A stretch of 64,000 nucleotides of DNA from Stappia indica. Lineage in GTDB: Bacteria > Pseudomonadota > Alphaproteobacteria > Rhizobiales > Stappiaceae. The notes under the pieces were generated by a model. It was not told where the DNA came from. It ran no database searches and saw nothing but the letters and a program-made list of their open reading frames with translations. Position numbers and translations under genes: made by a program. The stretch is from the NCBI RefSeq assembly GCF_009789575.1, contig NZ_CP046908.1:4493001-4557000 (forward strand). The letters run 5' to 3'. The first letter of the stretch is position 1; each line of letters opens with the position of its first letter. Positions 51,180-60,714 of the stretch are shown piece by piece.

Positions 51180-53230
51180 TGGGTGTCTTGCCTCCCTCTG
51201 CCGGTCAGCAGGTCGTTCATCCACCTTGGAAAGACCTGCTGCGGCTGATGTTCACGAGCCGTTGACTGGTCCGTCTCCGGCTGGCGGGTGTTGATGTCGA
51301 GCGTTTCGGTCGGCCGTGCGCCGCGATCGGCAAGTTGCGGACCTCGGACGGACAGTGTCCGGGCGGAGCCATCGTCGGTCTCTCTCTGGGTCTGCTCGCC
51401 GGGCTGAAGCATGATCGGCGTATCGGTTCTGGCCGGAGCGCCTAGAGGCCCGGTTCCGGCACCCGGTGTCCTGTTGTCGTCGCCGCCGCTGCTCTGGCTG
51501 TCCCCGCTCTGTTGCGGCATGGGAGAGCCGTCGGCCGTGGGCGACGTTGCCTGGCCGGCTCCCTGGCCCGCCCCTTGGCGCGCCGCCTGATCGCCTCCCT
51601 GATCGCCCGCCTGGTCGGCTCCCTGGCCTTCTCCCTGGCCGGATCCGCTGGTGCCTTGGTCTGTTTTCGAGTCGGAAGGCCCGTCGCTGCCTTGCTGGCC
51701 CTGTTGGCCCTGCTGACCCTGCTGGCCCTGTTGGCCCTGCTGGCCCTGCTGGCCTTGCTGACCCTGTTGGCCCTGCTGGCCCTGTTGGCCCTGTTGGCCC
51801 TGTTGGCCCTGTTGGCCCTGTTGGCCCTGTTGGCCCTGCTGGCCCTGCTGGCCCTGCTGACCCTGTTGGCCCTGTTGGCCCTGTTGGCCCTGCTGGCCCT
51901 GCTGACCCTGTTGGCCCTGCTGACCCTGCTGACCCTGTTGGCCCTGTTGGCCCTGCTGACCCTGCTGACCCTGCTGACCCTGCTGGCCCTGCTGGCCCTG
52001 TTGACCCTGCTGGCCTTGCTGGCCCTGTTGGCCCTGCTGACCCTGTTGGCCCTGTTGGCCTTGCTGGCCACCGTCTTTTCCGGAAGAGGCATTGTCCTGG
52101 ACTGACTGTGATGCCGCCTGACCTTGGGAGCCGGTGTTGGGCGAGGTGCTGTTCTGCAGTCCCGATTGCGCCTGTTGACCGCTTCCGTTCTGCTGGTTCG
52201 GCTGCCCCTGCGTTTCCGTCGGTCCTTGCGGGCTCTGCGAGCCGCCGGCTTGGTTGCCCGCGTCGTTGTTCTGTTCGGTTGGGGATGGGGGGCTCTGGGG
52301 TTCCGGGGCGAGCGTGTCGCGCTCCGGCGTTTTTTTCTCCGTCTCCGGCGCGGGGCTCGAAGACGGAGAAAAGAGCAGGGGCTCGTTGGTGCCAAGGCCG
52401 AACGGTGCGACCTGCAGCATAAGAAAGGCCAAAAGGCCTGCCAGGGCGCCAAGGCCGGCGAAGGGCGGACAGGCTCGGCCACGAACGGAGGTTTCGCCGA
52501 GGAGCGTGCGGCCGGGGCAATTGCCGAAGTCGCGGATACGCAGCGGAAGGGCCGTGCGTGTTGCGGAACTGGGGCCGGACATGGCGATCAGGCTCGCCAG
52601 GTCGCCGCCATCCGCGCGAAGGGCGGCGCGCAAGCGCTCCGCACCGCACAGGCCATAGCGTGCCGCTCGCCACCCCGGGCGGAGCAGCAGGAGCGGCGTC
52701 TTTGCGGCCACGAACCAGTATGCGGTGCGCTCCAGCCGCACTCCGCCCAGGCAGCTGGCGGTCGCGACCCCCAGACACGCTCCCAGCGCGAGAGAGCCAG
52801 GGAGAGTGTTACCGAGCGACAGCCGTGAGGCGCAGGCAAGGGCCAGGGCAATAGCGGTCCAGCTCAGGCCATGCGCTCCAAAATGGAGGGATTGTGCCCG
52901 TGCGGCGGTGCCGATCAGTTCCCAGCGGTCGTTTGCGCCGAGGGCGTATTGCTTGCGCGCGCGTCGCAACAACACGCCGGATGCCAGCCCCGCGAACACG
53001 CCAGCCGCGAGCGCGAGCGCCGAAGCCGCCCCCAGGAGGGTCGGCATCCAGGTGCTGACAAACGCGGCAATGCAGATCAGCACAGGGACGAGAAAGGCCC
53101 ACAGACCCAGTCGTCCGGCCGGCTTGAAGACGTCTGCGACGTGGTTTGCATGCGACCGGATCGCATGTCCCAGCCGGCTGACGGCTTCCAGTCCCCGCGA
53201 CAGACGGGTCTCGAAATGCTGGTCCGTCAC
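51176..53230 (-). CDS. First gene of the large operon: polytopic membrane protein with a Gly-Gln-Gln repeat domain
   Basis: 684 aa. The N-terminal ~290 residues carry about five hydrophobic segments (e.g. ~45-63, ~66-90, ~120-136, ~140-160, ~265-282). A Ser/Pro/Gln-rich linker is followed by about 42 successive Gly-Gln-Gln triplets (roughly residues 388-514), then a Gly/Asp/Gln-rich tail ([20 protein letters not shown]) and a charged C-terminus. GQQ fits the Gly-X-Y periodicity of collagen but lacks Pro. The repeat's start in the chain, after a membrane region, suggests a long extracytoplasmic or cytosolic filament. No family recognised. Near-perfect 9-bp DNA repeats make copy number prone to change. 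Confidence 0.8.
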   Translation of the reverse strand: MTDQHFETRLSRGLEAVSRLGHAIRSHANHVADVFKPAGRLGLWAFLVPVLICIAAFVSTWMPTLLGAASALALAAGVFAGLASGVLLRRARKQYALGANDRWELIGTAARAQSLHFGAHGLSWTAIALALACASRLSLGNTLPGSLALGACLGVATASCLGGVRLERTAYWFVAAKTPLLLLRPGWRAARYGLCGAERLRAALRADGGDLASLIAMSGPSSATRTALPLRIRDFGNCPGRTLLGETSVRGRACPPFAGLGALAGLLAFLMLQVAPFGLGTNEPLLFSPSSSPAPETEKKTPERDTLAPEPQSPPSPTEQNNDAGNQAGGSQSPQGPTETQGQPNQQNGSGQQAQSGLQNSTSPNTGSQGQAASQSVQDNASSGKDGGQQGQQGQQGQQGQQGQQGQQGQQGQQGQQGQQGQQGQQGQQGQQGQQGQQGQQGQQGQQGQQGQQGQQGQQGQQGQQGQQGQQGQQGQQGQQGQQGQQGQQGQQGQQGQQGQQGQQGQQGQQGQQGSDGPSDSKTDQGTSGSGQGEGQGADQAGDQGGDQAARQGAGQGAGQATSPTADGSPMPQQSGDSQSSGGDDNRTPGAGTGPLGAPARTDTPIMLQPGEQTQRETDDGSARTLSVRGPQLADRGARPTETLDINTRQPETDQSTAREHQPQQVFPRWMNDLLTGRGRQDTQ
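51690..52069 (-). repeat. 9-bp tandem repeat array encoding (Gly-Gln-Gln)n
   Basis: About 42 copies of a 9-bp unit reading CTGTTGGCC, CTGCTGGCC or CTGCTGACC on the plus strand. Length is always a multiple of three, so expansion or contraction keeps the frame. Synonymous third-position differences between units show that the array is not a very recent clonal expansion. The complementary strand gives a Leu/Ala-rich open frame that is an artefact. Confidence 0.95.
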
Positions 53231-53323
53231 CGATCGCGGACGTGATGGCGCCGTGGCGGCGCAATGAACAGGTGTTCGCCGAGGGGGGGAGGCGTTTCCG
53301 GGGTCCCGGCATGATCGGGCAGC

Positions 53324-53608
53324 ATGTCAAACGGCATAGATGTAACCCCCCAAAATAATCAGTCCCAATCAGTCGATAGTAATGTAATTTTTGTCGCGGC
53401 GATGCGGGATACGGAGTTCGAACCGGATTTTTCGCTCAAAAATCTTCGCGATTTCACATGGGCGATCAAATCGCCCGGTTCTGCCGATAATCAGATTTGC
53501 CAATGGATGAATATGCTTGTTTTGGAAGGCATTCGAGCCGCGTTGAGCGTAAAAGTCACTCCTTTGCAACTCGGAACAATGACAGTTCCTATGTTCGGCG
53601 CACGCTGA
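53324..53608 (+). CDS. Small hypothetical protein in AT-richer DNA
   Basis: 94 codons with a reasonable amino-acid mixture (DTEFEPDFSLKNLRDFTWAI; MLVLEGIRAALSVKVTPLQL), in DNA of markedly lower GC than the surroundings. It starts 94 bp upstream of, and divergent from, the large operon. There is no good ribosome-binding site. An overlapping 107-codon frame on the opposite strand is less protein-like. No family recognised, so it may equally be a promoter/leader region for the operon; no clear sigma-70 promoter for the operon was found here. Confidence 0.4.
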   Translation: MSNGIDVTPQNNQSQSVDSNVIFVAAMRDTEFEPDFSLKNLRDFTWAIKSPGSADNQICQWMNMLVLEGIRAALSVKVTPLQLGTMTVPMFGAR

Positions 53609-53884
53609 TTGCGCTGGCCGAGCCGTCGGCAGAGATCCCTCGCTCCGCGGCAAGTGCCCAGGCCCGAAGAGCTCTCCCGTTGACACAGCCACGCACTCAA
53701 GCTGCCCCTTGCCGAGGCAGCATCATATGCATGATCGACAATCCTGGTCAAACGATCGGCCGGAGTTGTCCAGGAACTCGCGCGTGCCGAAGCACGGCAG
53801 AGGCTTTCAGCAGGTTTCTGCCCGGATAACTGTCAGGGTGACCCCATGCGGGGAAAGTCAGATCAGCTAAGTATCTGAAATTGT

Positions 53885-53961
53885 TGGTCGGAGTGGCAGG
53901 ATTTGAACCTGCGACCCCCTCGTCCCGAACGAGGTGCGCTACCAGGCTGCGCTACACTCCG
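53885..53961 (-). tRNA. tRNA-Pro (CGG)
   Basis: 77 nt read on the minus strand with encoded CCA. The acceptor stem CGGAGTG/CACTCCG pairs fully, the anticodon stem is CCTCG/CGAGG with loop TTCGGGA (anticodon CGG, codon CCG), and the T loop is GTTCAAATC. Confidence 0.96.
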
Positions 53962-54210
53962 AACCTTCGTCCCGCCGGCGTGGCCGGTCGGGTGGAGAGC
54001 GATTTTCCGGGCCGGGAGACCGGGGCTCATCCGTGGTGTGGCGGGTTCATATCACCGGCAATCGGCCTCCGCAACCCTGTCCTTGCAAGGTTTTTCTTTC
54101 CGCCTGTGGATGACGGCCCGAGGCGCGGATAAGCGGTGCGCTGCGGTGCGCGTGCGCACGGGGCTGCTTGCGCGGCGCGGGCGCGCTCGCTATACAGGCG
54201 GCCTGCGATT

Positions 54211-54285
54211 TGGGGCGTAGCCAAGCGGTAAGGCAGCGGTTTTTGGTACCGTCATGCGCAGGTTCGAATCCTGCCGCCCCAGCCA
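54211..54285 (+). tRNA. tRNA-Gln (UUG)
   Basis: 75 nt with encoded CCA. Acceptor TGGGGCG/CGCCCCA, anticodon loop TTTTGGT (anticodon TTG, codon CAA), T loop GTTCGAATC. It lies 250 bp from the oppositely oriented tRNA-Pro. Confidence 0.96.
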
Positions 54286-54771
54286 AGTCTTCCGCTCGCC
54301 TCATCTGCCTGTCGGGCTCCTCCCAAGTTCCTGGTTTCGAATCGACCGGCATGATCATACTCTCATGTGGGCGAGCGGGGATAACCGGTCCGGTTCGTCG
54401 GCCGGATCTGGCCTTTGGCGGAATTTGCGGTGTTTGCGAGACGCGACGCAAATTTCGGGATTTTTGAGACGGAATTTTGCAAAATTCGTCTCGATTTTCT
54501 CTCAACCACAGCACTTAGTGCCCGATGGACGTTTCAAGTCCTGGTTGAGTCGCGCGCATTTTCTTACGTAGGGGTACGTGGAATCTCGTACGGAAAACGG
54601 CAGTCGTATTATAAATGCAGCTAGATGATTCGCCTGCATTTCGGAAAAAATTCCATGCACTTCAAAGTAATTACCGCTTTTGTTCGGCTGAATTAGTCCT
54701 CTGTAAACAGAATCGCACCATCCTTTTGAACGCGCCGGGGAGTTTCGGCGTGAAATCGAAAGGACAGTCCC
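54286..54771. other. Intergenic region between tRNA-Gln and the chemoreceptor
   Basis: 486 bp without a credible gene. It is AT-richer than average, especially 54590-54720, and must carry the promoter of the chemoreceptor gene. I see no phage integrase, att-type repeat of the tRNA 3' end or clear -35/-10 pair. Confidence 0.5.
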
Positions 54772-56196
54772 ATGTCGGGAGCGGGAAGCAGGAATTCGCG
54801 GACGCGCCTGGAGTTCGCGCGCATAGACGAAGAGACCAGGAAGACGTTGCGCGACCTGTGGAAGGTGGTCGAGCCGTCACTTCCAGGTATTCTTGCTGGT
54901 TTCTACAAGCATCTCGTGACCGAGCCGTCTCTTAAAGACCTGCTTGGAACCCGTCAGGCGGCACTGGAATCTGCCCAGAAGACCCACTGGCAGCGCCTGT
55001 TCAATGCGCGCTTCGACGAAGACTATGAGAGCAGCATCAACCGGATCGGCCGCGCGCACAGCCGCATCGGCCTCGAGCCTCGGTGGTACATCGCCGGATA
55101 TCAGTATGTTCTCAATGAGTTGACCGCCCTGGTGCTGAAGCGCCACCGCTTCTCTCCGCCGAAGGCGCAGGCTGCCTTGCAGGCGCTCAACAAGGCTGTC
55201 CTTCTGGATCTCGACTACGCCATCTCCACCTATCAGCAGATCCTGATGGAAGAGCAGGAGGCGCGCACCAGCTGCCTTGCCGAGGCGATCGACCGTTTCA
55301 AGGGCAGGGTCGAGACCTCGCTGGCCAGCGTCGACAAGGCTGCCGACACGATGCAGAAGCGCGCCGATACGCTGTCTTCGGTCGCCGGCGCCGCGTCCGA
55401 CGAGGCCATGTCCGCCTCCGCAGCGTCCGAGCAGACCTCCACCAGCGTTCAGACCGTCGCCTCGGCCGCCGAGGAGCTGGCGAGTTCCATCGAAGAGATC
55501 GCCCGGCAGGTCACCGGCGCCTCCGATGTCGCGCGCCGTGCCAATGCGGTCACCGACAGCGCCTCGCGCGACGTCGGCCTGCTCTCGGTGACGGCCCAGA
55601 AGATCGGCGATGTCATCGGCCTGATCCAGGCGATCGCAGAGCAGACCAACCTGCTGGCGCTCAACGCCACCATCGAGGCTGCGCGGGCCGGCGATGCGGG
55701 GCGCGGCTTTGCCATCGTCGCCCAGGAAGTCAAGAGTCTCGCCGGCCAGACCTCCAAGGCGACGGAAGACATCGCCCAGCAGATCGCCGAGATCCAGTCC
55801 GCGACGACGCGGGCGGTCGACACGATCGGCTCCATTGCCTCGACTGTCGGCGAGATCGATACGCTGACGGCGACGATCGCGGCTGCAATCGAAGAGCAGG
55901 GCGCCGCCACCCGCGAGATCTCGATGAACGTCCAGCACGCGGCCCAGGGCACGGTCACGCTGACCCGCAACGTGACCGGCGTGAACGCGGCCATCGAGAA
56001 GACGGAAGACGCGGCGCGCGACTTCCTGTCCGTCTCCGGCGACCTGCGCGGCCAGTCGGACCAGATCTCCGGGCAGATCCGCGACTTCTTCGGCGAAATT
56101 CGCCAGGCTACGGAACGCGGTGCCGACAAGGGCGATCGCAAGGCGGCATCCGGTTCACCCTCCGGCCGGACCGCCGACGCGCGCCGTTCTGCCTGA
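54772..56196 (+). CDS. Globin-coupled methyl-accepting chemotaxis protein
   Basis: 474-aa cytosolic oxygen or gas sensor linked to chemotaxis, of the HemAT/globin-coupled sensor type. Residues ~12-165 form a sensor globin; the [20 protein letters not shown] block includes His96, the likely proximal heme ligand. A coiled-coil linker (~165-270) is followed by the MCP signalling hairpin ([20 protein letters not shown]...[20 protein letters not shown], ~280-335), which contacts CheA/CheW. No transmembrane segment is present, as expected. AAAGGAC precedes the ATG. It stands alone; no other chemotaxis genes are nearby. Confidence 0.94.
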   Translation: MSGAGSRNSRTRLEFARIDEETRKTLRDLWKVVEPSLPGILAGFYKHLVTEPSLKDLLGTRQAALESAQKTHWQRLFNARFDEDYESSINRIGRAHSRIGLEPRWYIAGYQYVLNELTALVLKRHRFSPPKAQAALQALNKAVLLDLDYAISTYQQILMEEQEARTSCLAEAIDRFKGRVETSLASVDKAADTMQKRADTLSSVAGAASDEAMSASAASEQTSTSVQTVASAAEELASSIEEIARQVTGASDVARRANAVTDSASRDVGLLSVTAQKIGDVIGLIQAIAEQTNLLALNATIEAARAGDAGRGFAIVAQEVKSLAGQTSKATEDIAQQIAEIQSATTRAVDTIGSIASTVGEIDTLTATIAAAIEEQGAATREISMNVQHAAQGTVTLTRNVTGVNAAIEKTEDAARDFLSVSGDLRGQSDQISGQIRDFFGEIRQATERGADKGDRKAASGSPSGRTADARRSA

Positions 56197-57115
56197 CGGG
56201 GGTGCGCCGGAAGAGGCGGCTGGTCGGCGAAGGGCCAGAGGGCCAGGCACCACCGCCGACTTCGGGGCCCGGTCTTTTCTTGGTCTGACCTTGATGGACG
56301 AGGGCGGCGGCAAACGCCCCGCCCCTTGCGGGCGAGAACGGCACCAGTCAGCAAGGAGCCGCCCGCGCGCCTGAGGGCCTGAGCGCCTAAGGGAATGAAC
56401 GGCCGTGATGGAAACGAAACCGCCCGTCCGCGTGCAGGCGCGAACGGGCGGGAACGTTTGAAAGCCCTGGACTAGGTCTTCTCGTATATTTGTGCCGCCA
56501 GGCCCAATGATTTGGACGCCGAAGCGTCGTTGAAATTCAGCTCGCCGGTCCGGGGCCCGGCAGGAGTTCTTGCAGTTCCCGGCCGCCAACAGCGCTCCGG
56601 TGGCTCCTGGAGCCGTTCTTGGCTGCCCCCTCCCGCGCTCTGGGCCGAAAACCGGACCAGGTCGGGAAAAACGGGCCGGATCGTCCTGCGATCCGGCCCA
56701 GTTAGGTCACGTGCGATCCGCAGCCTGAAAAGCTCCGGGCGGCCCGCTGTGACTTGCGACATCTGTCCGGCAGGGCGAACTGCCGTTCCGGGCCGCGCCG
56801 TGGGCGCGTCGGAGAGATGTCACAAGGGCACTCGTCAAACTCGAGTCCGTCAATTCCACCCGAAGTCGGCCGGCGGTTACGCGGATCCTCCCACGGGCCC
56901 GCAACCTCTATGTCCGGTCCCGCATCACGCGCCCGCACGGCCATCAACCGGGTGGCATGGAATTCCGCCCGAATACCGGTAAAGCCGGCTGCGCGAACCC
57001 CCATCCAATTGATTTTCCGATACAACACCAGCTAGCGTTATCTCTGCGTGATTTTTCCGCAAAGGGCGTGAAGCGACGGAGCGGAAGCGACCAAACGAAA
57101 GTCGGGGGCTGACAC
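56197..57115. other. Intergenic region before the YcaO gene
   Basis: 919 bp with no convincing gene. On the minus strand a 96-codon frame (56472-56762) ends in a natural-looking tail (GELNFNDASASKSLGLAAQI...) just before a good minus-strand terminator, so a small or decayed gene may lie here. Other frames on both strands are rich in Arg, Ser and Pro and look random. No Cys/Ser/Thr-rich peptide with its own ribosome-binding site was found. Confidence 0.5.
56420..56451 (-). terminator. Minus-strand intrinsic terminator
   Basis: An 8-bp perfect stem (56420-56427 with 56444-56451) continues past a one-base bulge into a 4-bp inner stem. On the minus strand it is followed by TTTCGTTTC. No annotated minus-strand gene lies upstream, which points to a small transcript from the 56.5-57.0 kb region. 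On the plus strand it might also end the chemoreceptor mRNA. Confidence 0.6.
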
Positions 57116-58498
57116 ATGCGGGACGAAACCCGTAGGGCACTGACCCTTGCGGCCGAACACCTGGAGAGGCGCGATGACCTGCCCGACCCCTCGGGACCGG
57201 CTGGTCATTTCCTCGCCTATCTGGCGGAAGGCGCAACGGAAGGCTTGTCCGGCGACCGTGACCTTGCCCGCCTGATCGGCGTTGCCGCACGCCTGGAGCG
57301 CCTGTTCGAATTGTCCCTTCCGGATGCCCCGGGGCTCTTCTGCTTCGGAGCCGAGGTGGTGCCGAGCGTTTTCGGGGCGGCCATGGGCGCTCGCGGCTCC
57401 GTGTCCGGCGTCGGTGAGACACGGCTTGAGGCGTTTCGCGCCTGTGTCGGCGAAGCGGTCGAATATCTCTCGCAGTTCGAAATGATGCAGGCGCCTTGCT
57501 CCGAACCCCGCGAAGGTGCGGCCCTGCCCGCAGCCGATCCCAGCTTCTGGAGCGAAGCGGAGAGCCTTGCACTCGGCCTGACTCCAGCGCAGGTGCCGGA
57601 CGCAGCGGGCGGCGACCAGGAGCAGGAGGACGTGGGGCGGCTGGAGCGCGTCCTCGCCCGCGATCTGTCCACCGGCCGCAAGGGTCTGGTTCCCGCCGGC
57701 CTGTGCTGGCGCCGGCGCGAGGGCGATGCCGTGCCGTTCGCCCGCGGTCTTGGCGTGGCGGCCGGGCGCAGCTTTCACGCGGCGTGCCGGCATGCGGCGC
57801 TGGAATGGATCGAGCGCGATGCGGTTGCCCTGTGGTGGCGCGGCGGCCGGCGCGGGCGGGCAATCCCGGTGGAGACGCTTTGCGCTCCGCAGGTCGCCGG
57901 CCGGATCGCCCGCTGGCGGGGCGGATGCCAAGCTCGGGTCAGCTGGTTTCTCGATCTTACCGGCGATCTCGGCGTGCCGGTGGTCGCGGCCCTGTCCGTC
58001 GACCGGCAGGGCAAGCGCTTTGCCTATGGCTTTGCGGCCCGCCCGACCTTGTCCGCGGCCGTTCTCGCCGCCTTCACCGAACTGGCCCAGGTGGAACTGG
58101 CCGACCGGGTGGTGGATGCCAAGCTCGCGGAAGCGGACGAGAAACAGCTGAATGACACGGACAGGTTGCACCTTGCGCGGCGCAGTCTGGTGAAGCCCGA
58201 CTGGGAGGTGCTGCAACCGGCGGAGGCGCCAGCACTCGCCAGCCGCGAAGAGGGCAGGGCCAGTGACGGGCCCCTCGACGATCTCGGGGATATTGAGCCG
58301 CTTTCAGCACTCGCCAAACGAAATTTTCGTGTTCTGGCAATTGACCTTACCCGTACCGATCCGGGTATAAGCGTGGTGCGCGTGCTGGTTCCGGGTTTGC
58401 AACCTGATCCCGGTGCGCTGGCCACGCCGCGGCTCCAGCGGCAGCGGGCGCTGCGTCCCTCCGCCGGTTTTCCCGGCGACCGCGTCCGGCTCTACTGA
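57116..58498 (+). CDS. YcaO-domain protein
   Basis: 460 aa. YcaO proteins use ATP to activate peptide backbone amides, forming azoline rings, thioamides or amidines. The two characteristic helical ATP-site segments are visible: GVGETRLEAFRACVGEAVEY (~98-117) and FHAACRHAALEWIERDAVAL (~220-239). The C-terminal region has ISVVRVLVPGLQPDPGAL, the usual end of the domain. No fused ocin-ThiF (C) domain is present and no TfuA, dehydrogenase or protease partner is adjacent, so this is a stand-alone YcaO. The next gene is a SARP-type regulator in the same direction. Peptide modification is inferred; RimO/ribosomal-protein-type YcaO functions are also possible. Confidence 0.88.
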   Translation: MRDETRRALTLAAEHLERRDDLPDPSGPAGHFLAYLAEGATEGLSGDRDLARLIGVAARLERLFELSLPDAPGLFCFGAEVVPSVFGAAMGARGSVSGVGETRLEAFRACVGEAVEYLSQFEMMQAPCSEPREGAALPAADPSFWSEAESLALGLTPAQVPDAAGGDQEQEDVGRLERVLARDLSTGRKGLVPAGLCWRRREGDAVPFARGLGVAAGRSFHAACRHAALEWIERDAVALWWRGGRRGRAIPVETLCAPQVAGRIARWRGGCQARVSWFLDLTGDLGVPVVAALSVDRQGKRFAYGFAARPTLSAAVLAAFTELAQVELADRVVDAKLAEADEKQLNDTDRLHLARRSLVKPDWEVLQPAEAPALASREEGRASDGPLDDLGDIEPLSALAKRNFRVLAIDLTRTDPGISVVRVLVPGLQPDPGALATPRLQRQRALRPSAGFPGDRVRLY

Positions 58499-58575
58499 CT
58501 GCGTTTTCTTTCAGGCCTTTTCCAGGATTTAGGGCGTTGGAAACAGGGGCGGGATCCTGCGGGGTCTGGCGTAGC

Positions 58576-60699
58576 ATGCAGGGGCAGGGTGACGTGGAGG
58601 ACATGGGCAATCGCGAGGCCGCGGAACAGGGGCGGGGCACGGGCCCTGGGCGGTCCCGTCTTTTCGTTGCCGTATTGGGCGTGCCGCGCTTCCTGGTCGA
58701 TGGCAAGCCGGTGTCGTTCCGCTCGCGAAAGGCGGAAGGGCTGCTGGTCCGCCTGTGCCTGACCGGCGACGGCCGTCTGTCCCGGGAAATGGCGGCGAAT
58801 CTGTTCTGGCAGGACAGTTCCGAACATCACTCCCGCTCTTCGTTGCGCCAGACGCTGCTGATTCTGCGCCGGGCGCTCGAAGATGCCGGTTTCGACGGTC
58901 TCGACAGCGACAAGATGAACATTCGCCTGGATCTCGGTCGCGTGACGATGGATCTGGAGGAGCTTGGCATCGAGGGCGGCGAGGTTCCGGCGCGGCTGCT
59001 GATCGAAAAACGTCTGTCGGAGCGGCTCTTCGAGGGCGGCGAGATGCTCGCAGAGCCGTTCCACAACTGGCTGCGCCTGCGTCGGCAGCAGTTCCACGAT
59101 CAGTTGCGGGGGCTGCTGGAGCCCATGGTGCGGCTCGACAGCGGCAACTGGAAACGCATGGAGCAGGCGGCGGTGGCGCTGCTCAATCTCGACCCGACGC
59201 ACGAGCCGGCCTGCCGCGCCTTCATCACTGCCCGCGCGGTGCAGGGCGACTATACCGGCGCGTTGCGGGCCTATGAGGACCTGTGGAACGTGCTGGAGGA
59301 CGAGTTCGACACTCAGCCCTCCAACGAGACCCAGTCGCTGATCGTCGACATCAAGCTCGGCAAGTTCTCCGACTGGCTGCGCCGGGAGCGCATGCGTCTG
59401 GCCGAGGACGCCGCGCAGCGCGCGCCTGCGGCGACAGCGGGCGTGAGGGTGGCCGGCGAGCGGCCCGCGGCTGCAGTCCAGCACGTCAATCCTGTCATCG
59501 TGGTCGACCAGATTCTCCAGATCACCGAGGCGGACCAGGATATTCGTCTGGCCAAGGTATTCCGCCACGATCTGATTTCGCGGCTCGTGCGTTTCCGCGA
59601 GTGGTCCGTCGCGGATGAGGTGACGGAAGAGCTGTCGCGCTCGGCGGCTCCCATCTACCGGGTCTCGATCAGCGCCATGCGGGCGGAGCGCTCGGTCTCC
59701 TATTCGGTGACGGTGAAGAACTCGCGCACCAACGCCTATGTCTGGGGCCGCAACTCGGCTGTCGATATCGGCGAGCTGTTTGCCCGGCAGTCGATGCTGG
59801 TCGCCGAGATCGCCATGGCGATGAACGTCAACATCTCGGCCGAGCGGCTGGCCAACATGTCGCGTATCCCCGATGCCTCGCTGGACCAGTACGACCGCCT
59901 TCTGATGGGCCAGCGACTGCACTACACGTGGAAGATCGAGGATTCTCACCAGGCCGAGGCGATTCTCGCCCGGCTGATCGAAGACAACCCGCGCTTCGGC
60001 CCTGCCTATTCGAGCTTGGCGCAGATCATCAACTCTCGCCACATCGTCTTTCCCGGTCAGGCCCAGACGACGGAAACGCTGGAGCGCTCCGCCGGGCTCG
60101 CCCGCATGGCACTGGCGCTCGATCCCTTCGATTCTCGCGGCTATCTGTGCGCGGCCTGGACCCTGGCGCTGCAGCGGCGGTTCGAACAGGCGGAGGCGCA
60201 GCACCGCCAGGCACTGGAGCTCAACGACAACGACCCCTGGACGGCGCTATCGGCGGCGCACGGGCTGGCCTATTACGGCCATCGCAAGGAGGCGCTGGCC
60301 ATTGCCTACCGCCACCGCGAGAACGGCCTGCTGACTTCGCCGCTGCACTGGAGCTATTTCGTCGGGATCACCTGCCTGTGCGGCGACCATGCCGCCTCGA
60401 TCGCCGCCTTCCGCTATCTCAGCGATGGCTATCTCGGCGTCGAGGCATGGTATGTCGCCGCGCTCGCACTGACGGGGGAGAAGGACGAGGCCCGCGCCCA
60501 GGCGCTCCACCTCAAGCAGCGGGTGACCGATCGCTGGGTGCTGCGGCAGCCGCCGGACGATGCCGATATCGCCCGCTGGATCGGCAACTGCTTCCCGATC
60601 TCCTCGCCGCGCACCTGGGACGAAATCCATGAAGGCCTTTCGTCCGCGGGGATCGTGTTGCCTGCCGATCTGGCACCCGAAGGCGCCTCCCGCCCCTGA
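58576..60699 (+). CDS. SARP/BTAD-family transcriptional regulator with TPR C-terminus
   Basis: About 707 aa. An OmpR-like winged helix (~25-105, LFVAVLGVPRFLVDGKPVSF) is followed by a bacterial transcriptional activation domain of TPR type (~110-255, with NLDPTHEPACRAFITARAVQ and GALRAYEDLWNVLEDEFDTQ). A middle alpha/beta domain (~275-430) resembles the TolB-N-like domain of some regulators and adenylate cyclases, and C-terminal TPR-like repeats run to the end. The start is uncertain: ATG at 58576, an ATG at 58603 and a TTG at 58537 are all possible. It follows the YcaO gene by 77 bp. SARP/BTAD proteins often activate biosynthetic clusters, so it may control the YcaO gene. Confidence 0.85.
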   Translation: MQGQGDVEDMGNREAAEQGRGTGPGRSRLFVAVLGVPRFLVDGKPVSFRSRKAEGLLVRLCLTGDGRLSREMAANLFWQDSSEHHSRSSLRQTLLILRRALEDAGFDGLDSDKMNIRLDLGRVTMDLEELGIEGGEVPARLLIEKRLSERLFEGGEMLAEPFHNWLRLRRQQFHDQLRGLLEPMVRLDSGNWKRMEQAAVALLNLDPTHEPACRAFITARAVQGDYTGALRAYEDLWNVLEDEFDTQPSNETQSLIVDIKLGKFSDWLRRERMRLAEDAAQRAPAATAGVRVAGERPAAAVQHVNPVIVVDQILQITEADQDIRLAKVFRHDLISRLVRFREWSVADEVTEELSRSAAPIYRVSISAMRAERSVSYSVTVKNSRTNAYVWGRNSAVDIGELFARQSMLVAEIAMAMNVNISAERLANMSRIPDASLDQYDRLLMGQRLHYTWKIEDSHQAEAILARLIEDNPRFGPAYSSLAQIINSRHIVFPGQAQTTETLERSAGLARMALALDPFDSRGYLCAAWTLALQRRFEQAEAQHRQALELNDNDPWTALSAAHGLAYYGHRKEALAIAYRHRENGLLTSPLHWSYFVGITCLCGDHAASIAAFRYLSDGYLGVEAWYVAALALTGEKDEARAQALHLKQRVTDRWVLRQPPDDADIARWIGNCFPISSPRTWDEIHEGLSSAGIVLPADLAPEGASRP

Positions 60700-60714
60700 C
60701 CGGCAGCGGGGCAG

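Noticed and set aside
51690-52069. CRISPR-like array
   Set aside because: Nine-base contiguous units without spacers inside a coding frame.
51512-52105. Leu/Ala/Thr-rich open frame on the plus strand
   Set aside because: It is the complement of the Gly-Gln-Gln repeat; composition follows the 9-bp unit and it lacks a ribosome-binding site.
53369-53692. 107-codon minus-strand frame upstream of the operon
   Set aside because: His/Arg/Ser-rich and overlapping a more protein-like frame on the other strand; no ribosome-binding site.
53885-54285. tRNA-associated integration site
   Set aside because: No integrase, no duplicated tRNA 3' end and no island-like gene cluster beside the two tRNAs.
56512-57035. 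Possible TOMM precursor peptide upstream of YcaO
   Set aside because: Frames are Arg/Ser/Pro-rich with no ribosome-binding site, leader-like helix or clustered Cys/Ser/Thr core.
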